A DNA stretch of 64,000 nt from Molossus alvarezi (GCA_037176705.1 CM073890.1:102352591-102416590), one strand, 5' to 3'. Shown: positions 44,738 through 57,530, counted from the first letter of the stretch. Translations and numbers: made by a program. Notes: generated from the letters alone by a model not told the origin.

Positions 44738-44910
44738 TGAGAGAGACACATCGATTGGCTGCCCCCTCCCACATGACCCTGACCAGGGCTGGGACCGAAC
44801 CTAAACCAAGGTACATGACCCCGCCCCCCACACACACACCAAAATCAAACTGGCAACTCTTTGGTCCACAGGCTAATGCTCTCTAACCGTTGAGCCAAAC
44901 CAGCCAGGGC
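44647..44910 (-). mobile_element. VES SINE (long class), antisense
   Basis: Reversed tail AAATCCTCACCCCAGGATA, a long (GA)n run, CCCTGACCAGGGCTGGGACC, and head GAGCCAAACCAGCCAGGGC. Near-perfect TSD: tatatatttttaa (ending 44646) and atataatttttaa (from about 44916). The (GA)n run at about 44703-44734 is an expanded internal microsatellite. Confidence 0.92.
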
Positions 44911-45399
44911 ATGGAATATAATTTTTAAGCTGTTAAAAATGTTTTTAGGTCAAGCTATCATAAAAAACTTCATGAGTCCTTACATAATGGATATTATTCT
45001 GAGTGCTACCCTGAGGTTTTATTTTATGAGTTAAGCCACAGCAGTATAAAGATATCACTCAGTGCTACACATATCATGTTCTCCTCTCAAAAGATACTGC
45101 ATTTTAACTTTAGGTCACTGACCCTTTTATTGTACCTTTCATTTTTATTTCCATTGAAGAATAGAGTCAGACATATTAACTTGTAATTTCTCTAAAGTCA
45201 CTTTTTTTATGTGCATATATGATCTTTTAAAGTGAATATAAAAATCCCCAACAATGAATGTGTAATTACATGGGTAATCAAGTAATTTGAACTTTTTATA
45301 ATTAAAAAATATAAAAATTAGGTTTCTCATGGTTTTATACAAATTCAATTTTAGAAATTTAACATTTACTTGTATACACTGCCGTTAATAAACATGATT

Positions 45400-45700
45400 G
45401 ATCACAGCAGCATAACTACAATAGAAACATAAATATTCTATACACTTTCTAGCAGAGAAATAAAGACATCGTTGAATATACATATAATAAAATAATGAAA
45501 TACTATTCAGCCTTAAAACAATGAAAGCATGAATATTTTAATTATAATAGATAATCTATTAGCCATATTTACTAAAAATAGATACAAATGATGTACAGGA
45601 TATATTTGTTCCTCTTAACCCTAAAATAATGCATAGGTATAAAAATATAGAGATTTAAATCCCCACTAGATTTACTTTTTGAGTCTAGTTTATCTGATTT
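45400..45700 (+). mobile_element. Old L1 3' fragment
   Basis: Contains the GAAATACTATTCAGCCTTAAAACAATGAAA segment (about 45497-45527), the position of L1 'GGAATACTATTCAGCCATAAAA', with matching flanks. Strongly diverged. Confidence 0.65.
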
Positions 45701-46750
45701 GACTATCAATACTTAAGAAAAATACCCAGAGTCACAGCAAGTGTACATTCAAAGACATACTTTGTTAGTGGAAAATTATATTAAAAATATTAACAAATAT
45801 CAACTTGAAAACTATATCATAGAAGGAAATAAAGAATTTTTCTGTTTTATTTGGGCACTCATTCATCTATTGCTTTTATGGTTAAGCTGACAGGACTAAT
45901 TTAACAACTGGATTTATAACAATTTTTAGTTTGTCTTTATATTTCTCTGTTAAATATTTTTAAATATGTTTAATTTAAAATTTTAATCATTATTTTATAT
46001 TTTAACAAAATAATCTAGAAATAAAGTAACAGAATCTCAAGTGAATATTTCAAAAATAACATATTTCACATTATATTTTGACTTTGTATAGACTGAAAGT
46101 AATAGTCATAAAAAATTAACCTATATGTAATTATTAACCTATCCAAATGAGTTAAAATTACATGTACACGTAATTTCATCTCAATAGTTTACGTCAATCT
46201 CTCAGATATTACATGCTTTATGTTTGTTTAACACTTATGGGTGTGCCATCATCAATAAAATGTTAGATGAAATATATGTTTTATAAAATTTTTAAATGTA
46301 ATCACTAAAGTTTTTATTGCATTTTGGTCAATTATAACAAGTTACCTTACAGTATGTTCTCATTTGTATTTAGTTTCTTGGGACAATAACTATAAAGAGA
46401 GAGAAGTAAGTATAAGGAATAACAAAAGCATGTCGCAGATGAGAGAGGAATAGAAAATATCTTAATTCAATTTTAAAAAGGAGTTTGAAAAATTACTTTG
46501 AAAAAGTATGCTTTCTTTTTTCTCTTTTTGGGAATCGAGCTAGAGATCTGCCTTAGGTGGACTGATAAACAAAGACTATGGGAGGCAAAAGATAGAACTT
46601 TTTGGGTGTCTTATAATCCAAAGCATTGCCAGTCTCCATGGGCAGAGAACACATTTCCCCTTTGTAAGCATATTTTCTCCTACAAAGCAAGTCCATTACC
46701 ATTATAGCTTAAAAAGAGTTACTTACTTGTAAAAGATGATAAACAACTAA
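45701..46750. other. AT-rich DNA, nothing recognised
   Basis: Very AT-rich. A 69-codon frame at 46498-46707 has no domain. Confidence 0.4.
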
Positions 46751-46766
46751 AAATGTAGTACACATG

Positions 46767-46954
46767 GCCTGGCTAGTGTGGCTCAGTGGTTGAGCATTGG
46801 CTCATGCACTAAGAGGTTGCTGACCCGGTCACATGCTCAAGGTCGAGGGCCAAATCCCCAGTGGGGGGGCATGCAGGAGGCAGCCAACTGATGTTTTCTC
46901 TCATCAATGTTTCTATCTTTCCTTCTCTCTCTAAAATTAAGAAAGAAAAAAATT
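46767..46954 (+). mobile_element. VES SINE (short class)
   Basis: Head GCCTGGCTAGTGTGGCTCAG, GTGGGGGGGCATGCAGGAGG block, tail TCTCTAAAATTAAG. TSD aaatgtagtacacatg (46751-46766) and aaatgtagtacgcatg (46955-46970), one mismatch in 16. Confidence 0.94.
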
Positions 46955-46970
46955 AAATGTAGTACGCATG

Positions 46971-47800
46971 AATGTTTTTAAAGGTGAATAAATTACTATT
47001 TGTAAGATATATAGTGCGTTTTTTAAAAGAATAACTCTAGAATATTACAAGCAGGGGTACCAAAGGCTAAAAGAAACCGACACTGTTCTCAAAGGAGCAA
47101 AAATAGTCATGATTAGCTCACATAAAAGGATGTCCAGAAGTAATGTGAGTCCCGAGGACACACAGGAGCATCACATAACAGTGTTTAGAGGAAACACTGG
47201 AAGCCGAGGGCCAGATCTCCTTTCTAGGCATGTGCTACATCTCTTCCCATGACAGCTTTGTTTTCTACAATAGTAACACAATAGTGACTTATTTATAGAA
47301 ATGTATGCATGTGAAATACAGTATAATCTCTGTAAAGCATTTGTAACAGAAATTTGCACATGGGAAGTACTCATTTATAACTATTGTTACTTTCATTGTT
47401 AATAGCAGTAGTTGCAGCAGCAGCAGTAGTAAGAATAGAGTAGTAATCTACAATATCATTTTTTTTCTATCCTTCCACTCTGACATCTTATATGTTGTCT
47501 TCATCCTCTGTCTGCTGGCAAAAAAAAATCTCAAGAATACTCAGGCATTGTCTTGTTCAACATTGGCCAGAGAATTTGAAAGGTCATCCCTTTCCTGGAC
47601 TAGATTTTGAAGCACGTACCCTTTCAGACACATGCAAGACATGTATTCGTTTTCTATTACGGATGAAATTCTCCTGTCTTTATCTATTTCTGATCTGTCT
47701 TTCTGGGATCACCACTAGTCTGATGACATCTATTTTACTTTGGATGCTTATTTTTGAAGATTATATATTTCTGAAATGGCTGCCAATGACTCTGCCTCTT
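46971..47800. other. Unique-looking DNA, nothing recognised
   Basis: Includes a short CAG/TAG-type triplet stretch near 47,407-47,440. No gene or named repeat. Confidence 0.4.
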
Positions 47801-47804
47801 TAGT

Positions 47805-48290
47805 AATATGCACTCCTTGCCTGCTTGTGAGTGGGGTTTTGTGCCTTCTAATGAATAGAATACAGCACATGTGAAGGATGCAGTTTCTGACACTAGGTTC
47901 TAACATGTTTGTGAGCCCCCCCCCCCCCCCCCCCGGTCTCTCTCAATCTGTCTCTGTCTCTGTCTCACGCTCCCATGTCCCAGCCTTGGCTCTCTGGAGA
48001 GGAAGTTGTCATACTGTGAGCAGTTTTATGGAGAGAGGTTCACCTGGGAAGGAGCTGATGTCTTCAGCAAAAAGCCAGTGAGAATCAGGTGCTTGCTAAC
48101 AGCCACCTGAGTGAGTGTGGAAGAGGATTTGTTCCCTAGCTGAGTCTTGGGTTGGCTCCCAGCCCAGCCAGAAGCTTCTCTGCAGCCTGGTGAGAGCTGA
48201 GCAAAGGACCCAGCTAAGTAAGGCACACTCAGATTCAAAGGCCCTGTGAGCTAATAAATATTTGTTTTAAATTGCTCTAGAAAAACACCA
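47805..48290 (+). mobile_element. MLT1-like LTR (mammalian MaLR)
   Basis: Follows the MLT1 plan: GCAGTTTCTGACACTAGGTTC near 47880, CCTTGGCTCTCTGGAGAGG, TTTTATGGAGAGAGGTTCACC, GGAAGGAGCTGATGTCTTC, AACAGCCA, CAGCCTGGTGAGAGCTGAGC, then GAGCTAATAAATATTTGTTTTAAA, the typical MaLR end. It contains a run of 19 Cs (47916-47934). Old and non-coding. Confidence 0.7.
47916..47934 (+). repeat. Poly-C run (19 C)
   Basis: Homopolymer within the MLT1-like LTR. A similar C-rich run, interrupted by G, sits in an old L1 at about 57,073-57,098. Confidence 0.95.
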
Positions 48291-48829
48291 GAGATATGTA
48301 AGGATGGATTTACACATACCAAATTTAAATAACTTTCCTAAATGTACTCCACATATATTTTACAGATATTGTATTTGTGGGAAAAAGAATGTCTAAACTT
48401 TTTATCACTATAATTTTTTATGGGAAATTATATCATCACCACAGTTATTATAATTATTTTTAAATAGGCAATTTCAACTAGATTGTTTACTCTCTTCCCT
48501 TGAAAGAGTTTTAATGAAGTCATGAATCTTGTAAATGGGAGGTATATTTTATAGAACGTTTTCATCTCGCAGCCAAAAATATCAGTATGTTATTCTGCAC
48601 CCAGCTACACTTGACAGGAGCAGATGTGAAGCCCGGTCCAACACATATACATCAAATTCTGTCGTTAGGAATCTGATCCCAGTCTTAGACAGAATTCTTT
48701 TCTCTCTCCAGACTTTCCCTGGCCCCTTTGTCCTGTGCTCAGGACATGCCCAGCTCTTTGATTTGTTATTATTAAAACTGTATTTATGTATTATGAACAC
48801 ATTTTAAAACTCAGATTTGTTATTTGGGA

Positions 48830-51480
48830 TATATTTTTTCCAGTGTATTGCTTCTCTTCTATTCTTCTCTTTTGAAGACAAGATATTTAAATTTTTTATC
48901 AAGTCTAGTCTATCATTTTGTTCAATAGTATTTTGACATCATACATAATACATATTTTGCTTCACCTAAATTCACAAAGCCTTTTTTCCTATGTTTTGTT
49001 TTAGAAAATTCATAGATTTAGGTTTCAGAGTCAGATTATTGGTCCACGTTGAGTCACTATTTATACAGACTGTGAAATGAGGATTGAAATTCTTTTATTT
49101 GCATACATATGCATTTTTCAGTACCTAATTTGATTTTGTGTGTTTGTTGAATATAAATTGACAATATATGTGAATCAATTTCTAGATTCATTTACCATTC
49201 CAGTGGTCTATATATCTCTCCTTTCTCCTGTAACAATGGGTCTTAAATAATATAGCTTTGTCGTATCTGAACAGCAGATAGTAAAAGTCTCCCATCTTTG
49301 GTCTTCTATTACGGAATTGTTTTGGGTATTATAATTTCTCTGTCTTTTTCTAAACATATTAGGTTAATGCCTCAAATGTAGTAGATTAGTATGAAGATAA
49401 TGTACACTAGGTTTTCGGTCTATTAATAGGGTATACATCTGCATTTGTCTTCCTCTATTACTTTGATCAGTATTTTGGCTGTATGTATTATCCATTTTAT
49501 ATATTGGTAAATCCAGATTTTGACTGTTATGATAATCTGTGTGCCTATGTGTATAAGGGATATTGGTATGTAGCTCTTGATTCTTTCAATGTCTTTGTCT
49601 GCTTTCATATCAGGGCATGTTGGCATTTATAATAATTCTCAATATTCTGGAAGAGACTTTGTAGGATTTAGTGTTATGTTTACATTAAATGTTTGGTAGA
49701 ATTCCCTATTGAAGATATCTCAACCTGAGTTGTGTCTGTTTGTACAAATGTATTAAACTAAAAATTCAAATTATAAAATAAATATAAGAATATGTTGGCA
49801 ATTTATTTTTTAGTGAGCTTTGCTGGTTTACACTTTTTGAAAAAAATGATCTTTCATATATGTAACCATTATTATCATACAATATATAATGTTTATAATA
49901 TTATTTTATTATCCTCTTAATATATGTAGTATCTATAGTAAAGCCCCTAGTGTCATTACTCGTATTCACCACTGAATATTGCACATTCTGCCTCATTTCT
50001 TTTATCCATGTGATCGGCAGTTCAATAATTTTATGGATCTTTATAAAGAGAAATCTGAATTTTATTTTTCCTATTGTATAGCTGTATTCACTCTCACTGA
50101 TACGTCTGTCATCTCCATTATTTTCTGCTTTCTACTTTCTTTGGACTTTTATTTTTTTTCTAGTTTAATAAAATGGTAGCGTAGATCATGAATTTGACCT
50201 CTTTCTTTTAACTTAAATTTTTAATGCAACATAATTCCTTCTTAGCACAGCCTTATCTGCAACCCATACATTTTGATGTATTTATTTGCACTCAATAATT
50301 TCTCATTTCCCTTGTTATTTCTAATGTAATTCAATCATGGTATAAAAAAATATTTTGTATACATTTAATTATTTTTAATTTGTTTGGATTTGCTTTATGA
50401 CCTAGGATATCGAGTATCTTGTGACTGTTTCATATAAATTTGAGGATATATGTTCTTCTGATATTAGGTTAAAGCACTGTATAAATTTCAGCTTTCTCGT
50501 GTTGGTTTGTAGTGTTTCTGAATTATACTATACAGTCTCTGATATAATATCTACCTGTTCTATCAACTACTAAGAAAATAATTTTAAAGTTTCCAACTAT
50601 AGTTATGAATTTAATTATTTCTTTTTCAGTTTTGTTTTATACTTTTTTCAGATTTTTATTAGGTGCATATACATTCTGGATTTCTATTCTAAAAAACGAC
50701 TTCTTTACCATTATAAAATGTCCTGTTCATTAGTTACATTCCATATTCTGAAGCCAACTTTTCATAATGCCAACATATTCACTGATTAGTATTTGCTTTG
50801 CATGTCTGTTGTCATATTTTAAACGTTAACAGGTCTATGTCATCACATCTCAACTAAGCTATTCCCATCTTTAATTGGATTAAATCTGCCATTTGGTGCT
50901 TTTCTTTTTATTCCATTAAATCTTTGTCTATTGTTCTTTTGTTGCATTTTTTATGTTGAGTTTTTTTTCTTTATTGATGTTAGAGAGAGAGAGAGGGAGA
51001 GGGAAAGAGAAAGAAACATGGATGAGAGAAAACATTGATTGGCCGCCTCATGCATGCCCCCTACTGGGGATCAGGCCCACAACCTGGGCATGTGCCCTGA
51101 CCAGAAATCAAACCCTCGACCTCTTGGTGCATGGGTCAATGCTCAACCACTGAGCCACACCGGCAGGGCTATATTGAGTATTTTTTTAAAAATACCTTAT
51201 TATCTTCACCATTGCCTTATCATTTATTTTTCTTTTAAAAATTATTTACTGACCTAGATTTTATAATATTCATCTTCAATTATCCAAAAGTATATTTTAT
51301 ATACTTTAGTTTGTTTCACAGCATATTCCCATTTCTATTCTCCAATCCGTTGTGCTGTTTTGCATTTATTTTCATTTAAAATATGCTAAACACACAATAT
51401 CACTCATCCTTTTTGTTTAAGACATCTAATATTTTTAGAAAAAACACATATTTAAATATATATGTATATTTAATGCTCAC
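48830..51480 (-). mobile_element. Old L1 ORF2 body, antisense (interrupted by a SINE)
   Basis: Reading the plus strand, one passes L1 ORF2 landmarks in reverse order: the region upstream of the cysteine motif (about 48.9 kb), CCAGTGGTCTATATATCTCTC and ATATAGCTTTGTCGTATC (49.2 kb), and TTCTATTACGGAATTGTTTTGGGTAT (49.3 kb). RT-region text follows to 50.1 kb, then endonuclease-region text (TCGAGTATCTTGTGACTG near 50.4 kb; CTGATATAATATCTACCTG near 50.5 kb). Many stops; not coding. The boundary at 51,480 is approximate. Confidence 0.75.
50965..51170 (-). mobile_element. VES SINE (short class), antisense
   Basis: Reversed tail TTTCTTTATTGATGTTAGAG, CCCCCTACTGGGGATCAGGCC, head GAGCCACACCGGCAGGGCT. 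Imperfect TSD: tgttgagtttttt before and tattgagtattttttt after. It lies inside the old antisense L1. Confidence 0.92.
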
Positions 51481-51506
51481 CTGAAGTAATGTTTTTGTTG
51501 TTGTTA

Positions 51507-51668
51507 TTGTTCTTAGTTGATTTGAGAGAGAGAGAGATGTGAGGAAGAGACATCAATTGGCTGTCGTTTCCGTCAGTGTACATATACACCCTGACTAAAA
51601 ATTGAACACGAAACCTTTTGGTGTATGTGATGGTGATCCAAGTAACAGTCACCCACCAGCCCAGGCAA
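51507..51668 (-). mobile_element. Degenerate VES-like SINE, antisense
   Basis: Retains the reversed tail (TTAGTTGATTTGAGAGAGAG), CATCAATTGGCTG and the CCAGCCCAGGCAAC head. The middle is heavily mutated and partly deleted. Confidence 0.7.
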
Positions 51669-52029
51669 CAAAACATTTTTAGATAATGTTTTTTTCTCCT
51701 TTTTATTACATGGTATTTTAAAAAAAGTTATTTTAATTCATCTTTCTGGGGTTTCTTTTACAAATTTTAAATCATTATATTTTTCTTTAAGCAGTTCTCC
51801 ATTCAATATGTACTTTAAAATATGTAGTCTAAAATTTTAATCAGTTAATGTTATAAAGTAAGCATAGTTTTATCTTTAAAATCTTGATTTTTCTGATATA
51901 AAAACAGAAATAAATTTGTTGTTTCAGAATTCTCCAAGGTCAAATTTGGAAGGTCCATTTAGGTGTTGAAATAGTGTTGAAAAATATATATTTTTGAATT
52001 TGAAATTATCTTTAAGATATATATATTTT

Positions 52030-52565
52030 TTTGTTAACCTCACCCAAGGATATTTTTTCATTTATTATTAACTTAATTAATTAATTAATTTTTTTATTCT
52101 CACCTGAGGATATTTTTCCATCTATCTTCAGATAGAGTGGGAGGGAGGGGGAGAGCAAGAGAGAGAGCGAGAGCGAGAGAGAGGAGAGAGAGGAACATCA
52201 ATGTGGAAGAGATGCTTTGACTGGTTGCCTCCTGCAAGACCCCGACCAGGGCCGGGGATGAACTGCAACCAAGGTATGTGCCCTTGGCCAGAATCAAAGC
52301 TGCGACTCACTGGTACACCAATGCTCTAACCACTTATCCAAACCAGCCAGGGCTCCATTGATTTTATTAGATAGAATGGAAGGGGAGAGGGAGAGAAATG
52401 TAAATGTGAGAGAGACAGATTGATTGGTCGTCCCCCAAATGACCCCAACTGGGGCTGGAGATCAAACCTGCAACCCAGGTATGTGCCTTTGATGAGAATT
52501 GAACCCTTGACCTTTTGGTCTGTGGTCTGATGCTCTAAGTGCTGAGTCAAACCAGCCAGGGTTAA
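52030..52565 (-). mobile_element. VES SINE (long class), antisense, split by another SINE
   Basis: The outer SINE's reversed tail (TTAACCTCACCCAAGGATAT) is at about 52,034-52,062. Its body resumes at about 52,355 (CCATTGATTTTATTAGATAG, GA-rich middle) and ends at the head GTCAAACCAGCCAGGGTT near 52,562. The 52,083-52,354 block between is a second SINE. Confidence 0.88.
52083..52354 (-). mobile_element. VES SINE (long class) nested inside another VES SINE
   Basis: Complete antisense copy: tail TTCTCACCTGAGGATATTTT, GA-rich middle, CCCCGACCAGGGCCGGGGAT and head CCAAACCAGCCAGGGCT. Possible TSD catttattatta before and cattgattttatta after. Same class and orientation as its host SINE. Confidence 0.9.
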
Positions 52566-53690
52566 GCTACTCTTTTTATTATTAATTTTTATTTTACTCT
52601 TCATTATCATTTCTAAGAATATACAAGCTGATAATTTTTAGCTGTTTTTTTTATTTTCTGAAATAATTTATTATTATTTATTTTGTGCTAATCAATATTG
52701 AAAATTAAAATGAGAATATTAATGATAAAATGAATAGCTATTATACTGTGTGACATATTTCTGCTCATTGTGTAGAGAACAAGAGTTTACTAACACCCTT
52801 TTATCTTCACTCACAAAGCCTTGTAACTGTCAACTGCTAAAGGTTTCAGGGATGACCTAAATAGTTACTACAGAGATTATTTAGGACAAATGAGTAAGTG
52901 AGAACTTGCAGAAACAGAAATATTTTACTTTTTATGCCAAAATTCAGAAGAAATACAGTGTGGGGAAAATGGATTTATTAGTATTGTTAAGTAGGACATT
53001 TAATAAAACACTGATATCATTTAACATTCAACAAAGGACATACATATCTATTCAAACACATAACTCTTCATAGTCAGCGGTTTCTTAATTAGAGTGATAA
53101 GTAGATCTTTCACAATGATGGTTAAATGGAATTGTCACAGTAAGTCATCCAAATGGATAGCTTTAGCTTGAAATAGTTATTTGAGCTCTGCTTTGCCTTT
53201 AAGATTTTTCCAAAGCCTATTATGAATTGGATATTTCTCCCCAGAAAAAGAATTAATATTATAAATTTCATAAAAACAGAATTAAATCCAATGCATTATA
53301 ACTATAATCATCTATAGACTCTCTATCTACTATGATTACAGTCTCAAGACCTATAGATAAGGGAACTAATATTATAAACATTGCTTTAACACTGACTTGT
53401 CCATTGCATTACCATATTAGAGTTATAAACATTTTATATCTTAGTTTTTTTTAAAAATCTGTATCTTAGTTTCTAATATTTTATCTGTAAATTATATTCC
53501 TATCTTTGTCCCTTTCTTCTCTCCTACATTGTCTGTATAATGTAATCCACCACTGCTCTTTATTTTATTTTATTGTTTTTGAACATATATTTTATATTTT
53601 ATTTTTAATGTTTATCCTTAGTTTTCTATATTTAAAATTCATATTTCCACAAATCTTTTGAAATAAAATATCTTGCCCTGAAAGGAGAAA
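52566..53690. other. AT-rich DNA, nothing recognised
   Basis: No gene or named repeat. Confidence 0.4.
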
Positions 53691-53759
53691 GAGTCAAAGG
53701 TTCTTTCTGAATCTTCTGTTCCTTAACAAGCAGCTTAAAATTAATATCCAAAAAAGCAG

Positions 53760-54730
53760 CTTTAGGGTGGCAAGATTTTGGTCCTCTTCAGGTCAATGAA
53801 GGACAACATACACAACATTAGTCCCATAAGGTTACAATGGAGGTGAAAAATTCCTATTGCCTGGGGATGCTCTGGTCTTAGTCAGGTTGTAGCACAGTGC
53901 AGGACTGTTTTGTGCTGGTCTTTATCAATAGCAATGCTACAGGCTAGAAATGCTTGGGATGACCCACCTTATCCTCAGTGAGTTTCCCTCACACATCTCC
54001 CCTTTCTAAACCAATGTTACAACTGTATTGACCCTTGTAGTTATTATTATGATTGCAAAATGTCCTTCAGCAATTAACCATTTGGAAAATTTGAAGAAAA
54101 AATGTGTTTATTACTTATAGACCCTGGAGCATATACAGCATGCCAGGGGGGCACACAGGGAGGTCTCAGGTCAAGAGAGAAAGTCAGGGTGCCTGAGGTT
54201 CTGCTTTCATTGGGGTTAAAGGTGGGAGCCTGGGGTTTTCTGGGTTCACCATTGATGAACTGAAAACATAAAAGCAATAATGTAAAGCACAGGAAGAGAA
54301 CAAGATCACAAGTAACCCAAATGGTCAGTTATGGAAACCAAGCAAGATCTCTAAAGCAAAGGAGCCACAGTAGAGGAAGGACCCCTGACTCCATCTGGTC
54401 CTGTGGCTGGGAATGTGTTTATTGGAGATAGTCTTCACCAAGGGAATGCTGCCCCGAAAGCATGTCTGGGCAATAAAAGCTGAGTGGTCCCTTCCATTAC
54501 AAAAGAAAAGCCAATTCTAAGGGCTTACACTACAATGCTCACTTGTTTGTGGTGATGCTGGTATAAACAAACCTACTGGGCTGCTGGCTGTTTAAGATAG
54601 GGCACGTATAGTCACAGCACTAGGCTGTTCTGTCTAGATCTGTGTAACTCCACTTTATGATCACACACAGATAAATCACCTACTGAGGTACAGCTCAAGG
54701 GTATCCCTTTGTCAAGCAGCACAGGATGGC
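53760..54730. mobile_element. Old repeat block: DNA-transposon-like pieces with LTR-like material between
   Basis: Two pieces match words I associate with one old mammalian DNA-transposon repeat: ATTAGTCCCATAAGGTTACAATGGAG…GAAAAATTCCTATTGCC (about 53,808-53,860) and TTGTTTGTGGTGATGCTGGTATAAACAAACCTACTG (about 54,543-54,578). Between them, about 54,060-54,530 is GC-richer, with a reversed TTTATTA polyadenylation-like signal, and could be an LTR inserted in antisense. I cannot name either family with certainty. Confidence 0.35.
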
Positions 54731-54734
54731 CCTG

Positions 54735-55530
54735 GAATAAATATTGGTTTAGTTACAAACCTGAGTCTTCAAGACAAGGACTCTCTCTGAGAACTACCAA
54801 GAAAAGATGGAAGTAAAGAGCAGTAGAGATAAAAACAAGACACTATAGGGATTTAAAGCCATGGTACCTATAACTAGTGCAAATACTAAACAAAGGTCAA
54901 CTCCTAACCAGATTAACATAAAGTCTTACACTTAAGACCTTATTCAGTTTTTATTCCCCAATAAATGAACTCTGGCTATCAGGAAAAAACAAACAAAAAA
55001 GATTATACACACACACACACATATATATATCAACTGCAAAATAAAACACTACTTCAGCTAGATGATCAAAGTCAACATCAGTTCTTATGAACAGTATGTG
55101 CTCTTGATATACTCTGAGAAGAATCACAGTTTGTCTCTGTGGTCTTCTTCTTCTAAACCATAAACCTAACTAATTATTTAAAAAAAAAAAAAAAAAGGTA
55201 TTACAGCCCCAATGGAAGGATATTCTTGAAAATACCTGACCAGTACCTCTCAAAACTGCCCAAATCATCAAATACAAGAAAAGTTCTAGCGATACGGTGC
55301 AGAGGCACCGAGACATGACTACTAAATGTAATGTAGTACCAAAATAATATCCTGTAACAAACAGTATTATGCAAAAACTAAGAAAATTTCAATAAAATAT
55401 GGACTTCAATAATAATAATCTCAATATTGGTTCACTAGTTGTGACAAATGCACGATACTCATCTTAGATACTATCACCAAAGAAAACCCTGTGCCAAGTA
55501 TATGAAAAATCTTTGTACTGCTTTATTTTT
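54735..55530. other. AT-rich DNA with short simple repeats
   Basis: A (AC)/(AT) run lies at about 55,009-55,030 and a poly-A run at about 55,181-55,197. No gene recognised. Confidence 0.4.
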
Positions 55531-55544
55531 CTATTTTTAAAATA

Positions 55545-55738
55545 TTGTTTCTTTATCAATTTTAGAGAGAGAAAGAGAGAAACATTGTTGAGACAGAACA
55601 TCAATTGGCCGCCTCCTGCATGTCCCCCACTGGGGATTAAGCACACAACCTGGGCATGTGCCTTGACTGGGAACTGAACCAGCGACCTCTTGGTGCATGT
55701 GTATCAGATGCTCAACCAATGAGTTGCACCAGCTGGGC
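55545..55738 (-). mobile_element. VES SINE (short class), antisense
   Basis: Reversed tail TTTCTTTATCAATTTTAGAG, CCCCCACTGGGGATTAAGC and head GAGTTGCACCAGCTGGGC. Directly followed by a second, truncated SINE. Confidence 0.9.
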
Positions 55739-55748
55739 TGATTTTTCT

Positions 55749-55882
55749 TTTTTTAAAAAACGTTCTTATATGTTTTCATTGATTTTTTTTTTAGAGAGAG
55801 AGAGAGAAACATCCAACGTGAGAGATACATCCATTGGCTGCCTCCTGAATGCCCCCTATTGGGAATCTAGCCTACAACCCAG
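55749..55882 (-). mobile_element. 5'-truncated VES SINE (short class), antisense
   Basis: Reversed tail TTTTCATTGATTTTTTTTTT, GA run, CATTGGCTGCCTCCTGAATG, ending after CTAGCCTACAACCC without the tRNA head. TSD tgatttttct at 55739-55748 and 55883-55892, so this is a 5'-truncated insertion beside the preceding SINE. Confidence 0.88.
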
Positions 55883-55894
55883 TGATTTTTCTAT

Positions 55895-56790
55895 AAACTT
55901 AAAACTATCCTAAAAATACAGTTTATTTAAAATTGTAAAGTATATATTTTTTATTTTAAATAAGTGATTTGGGAAGAAAAGGAAGAAAATTCAAGTGTGA
56001 AGGACAAATAATTATTTTTGTAATGATTTTTCAAATTAAATATTGAGGAGGAAATAAAAGCAGATTCTAAGGTGGGAAATTATATTTTAATTTGTTATTT
56101 CAGATACGTATGGATGTATGTGTAACTGAATTTTTGTGTTTTTCAAACAGGCATAATTATTCACCCTATGTTCTAGTGTTGCCTAATGATTAGAAAGCCA
56201 AATTTAATTCTGTGGACACTAGAAGCTTTTCTTTAGGAGGTGGATGACCTATTTTCCTCTTTGACAACATGTGAAAGACACATGTTAATAATTTTGTTTT
56301 CTTAAATAGGTGTTCACATTATGAAATGTAGTTTTGATGTAATTAATTGGCATTAAGGAAAATTTGAACACTCTCTTGCAAGCTGATAAAGGGAACATCA
56401 TTATTGTTTGGGTTTTGTCTATAATTAGCAGGCTTAAGTTTGTTTTAAGCTACATGTTTATAAGCATTAGAAATATATACATATGCTCCCACAAAGGAAT
56501 TTGCATGAACTTCAGTATTTTTTTCCTAAAAATGTTTAAGCACACTGGAAATATTCATATTTGTAATTAGATTTCTTTAAAAATCTTAAGCACATTTTAC
56601 CCAACAATTTCATTGTAATACATTTTTTTGTCTTTTCTTGTGTTTTTCTCCCAATTTCTTTTCAATTCTTCCTATACTAGATCCTATTTAATTTTATCAT
56701 ATAACTTTTTGGCCAGACTGCTAAATTCATGCTAGATCCATGTGCATAAGTAATAATGAATAATGGAATTCCTATTTTTTTAAGCTTTAA
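55895..56790. other. AT-rich DNA, nothing recognised
   Basis: No gene or named repeat. Confidence 0.4.
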
Positions 56791-56799
56791 TTTTTTTGG

Positions 56800-57530
56800 A
56801 GCAGTTTTAAGATTACAACCAATGCAATGGGATTGCGCATGTGCAAAGCCTTTTCCATTATAAACATCCCTCACCACAGAGGGACATGTGCTGCAACTCA
56901 TGAACCTACACTGACACATCATGACCCAAAGCCCATAGTTTACTTTAGGGTTCCCTCTTGGTGTTGTACATTCTATGGATTTGAATAAAATGTAATGATA
57001 CTGTGCTCATCATTATAATATACAGAGGGTGTCACTGCCTGGAAGTTCTCTGTGCTCTTCTTTTTCAACTCCCCGCCCCCCCCCCCCCCCCGCCCCAACC
57101 CTCTGTCAAACACTGGTCTTTTTACTGTGTCCATAGTTTTAGCTTTTCCAGAATGTTAAGTACTTTGCATCACACAAGATACAGCCTTTTGAGATTGGCT
57201 CTTTCACTTAGCAATATACATCTAAGTTTCCTCTGTGTCTTTTCATGCCTTGGTAACTCATTTCTTTTTAGTGTTAAAAAATATTCCATTCTCTGGATTC
57301 ACAAGAGTTTATTTATCTATTCCTCTACTGAAGAGCATTTGGGTTGCTTCCAGGTGTGGGAAATTATTAATAAATGTGCTGTAAATATCTGTGTGCAGGG
57401 TTTTGAATGGTCATAAGTTTCCAATTCTTTTGGATAAATACTAATGGGCATGATTGCTGGGTATTATGGTAACAGTATATTTAATGGTCTTAATTCATAT
57501 CTATAAATTTTATTCTGAAAAGAATTTTTA
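56800..57530 (-). mobile_element. Old L1 3' end, antisense
   Basis: Plus strand reads the L1M-type 3' UTR in reverse: TGTTGTACATTCTATGGATTTG (56,962), TTATAATATACAGAGGGTGTC, a C-rich run with CAACCCTCTGTCAAACACTGG, TTTTTACTGTGTCCATAGTTTT, CCAGAATGTTAAGTA, CTCTTTCACTTAGCAATATAC and GAGCATTTGGGTTGCTTCCAG (57,331). It ends near TTGCTGGGTATTATGGTAAC (57,456). Confidence 0.8.
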
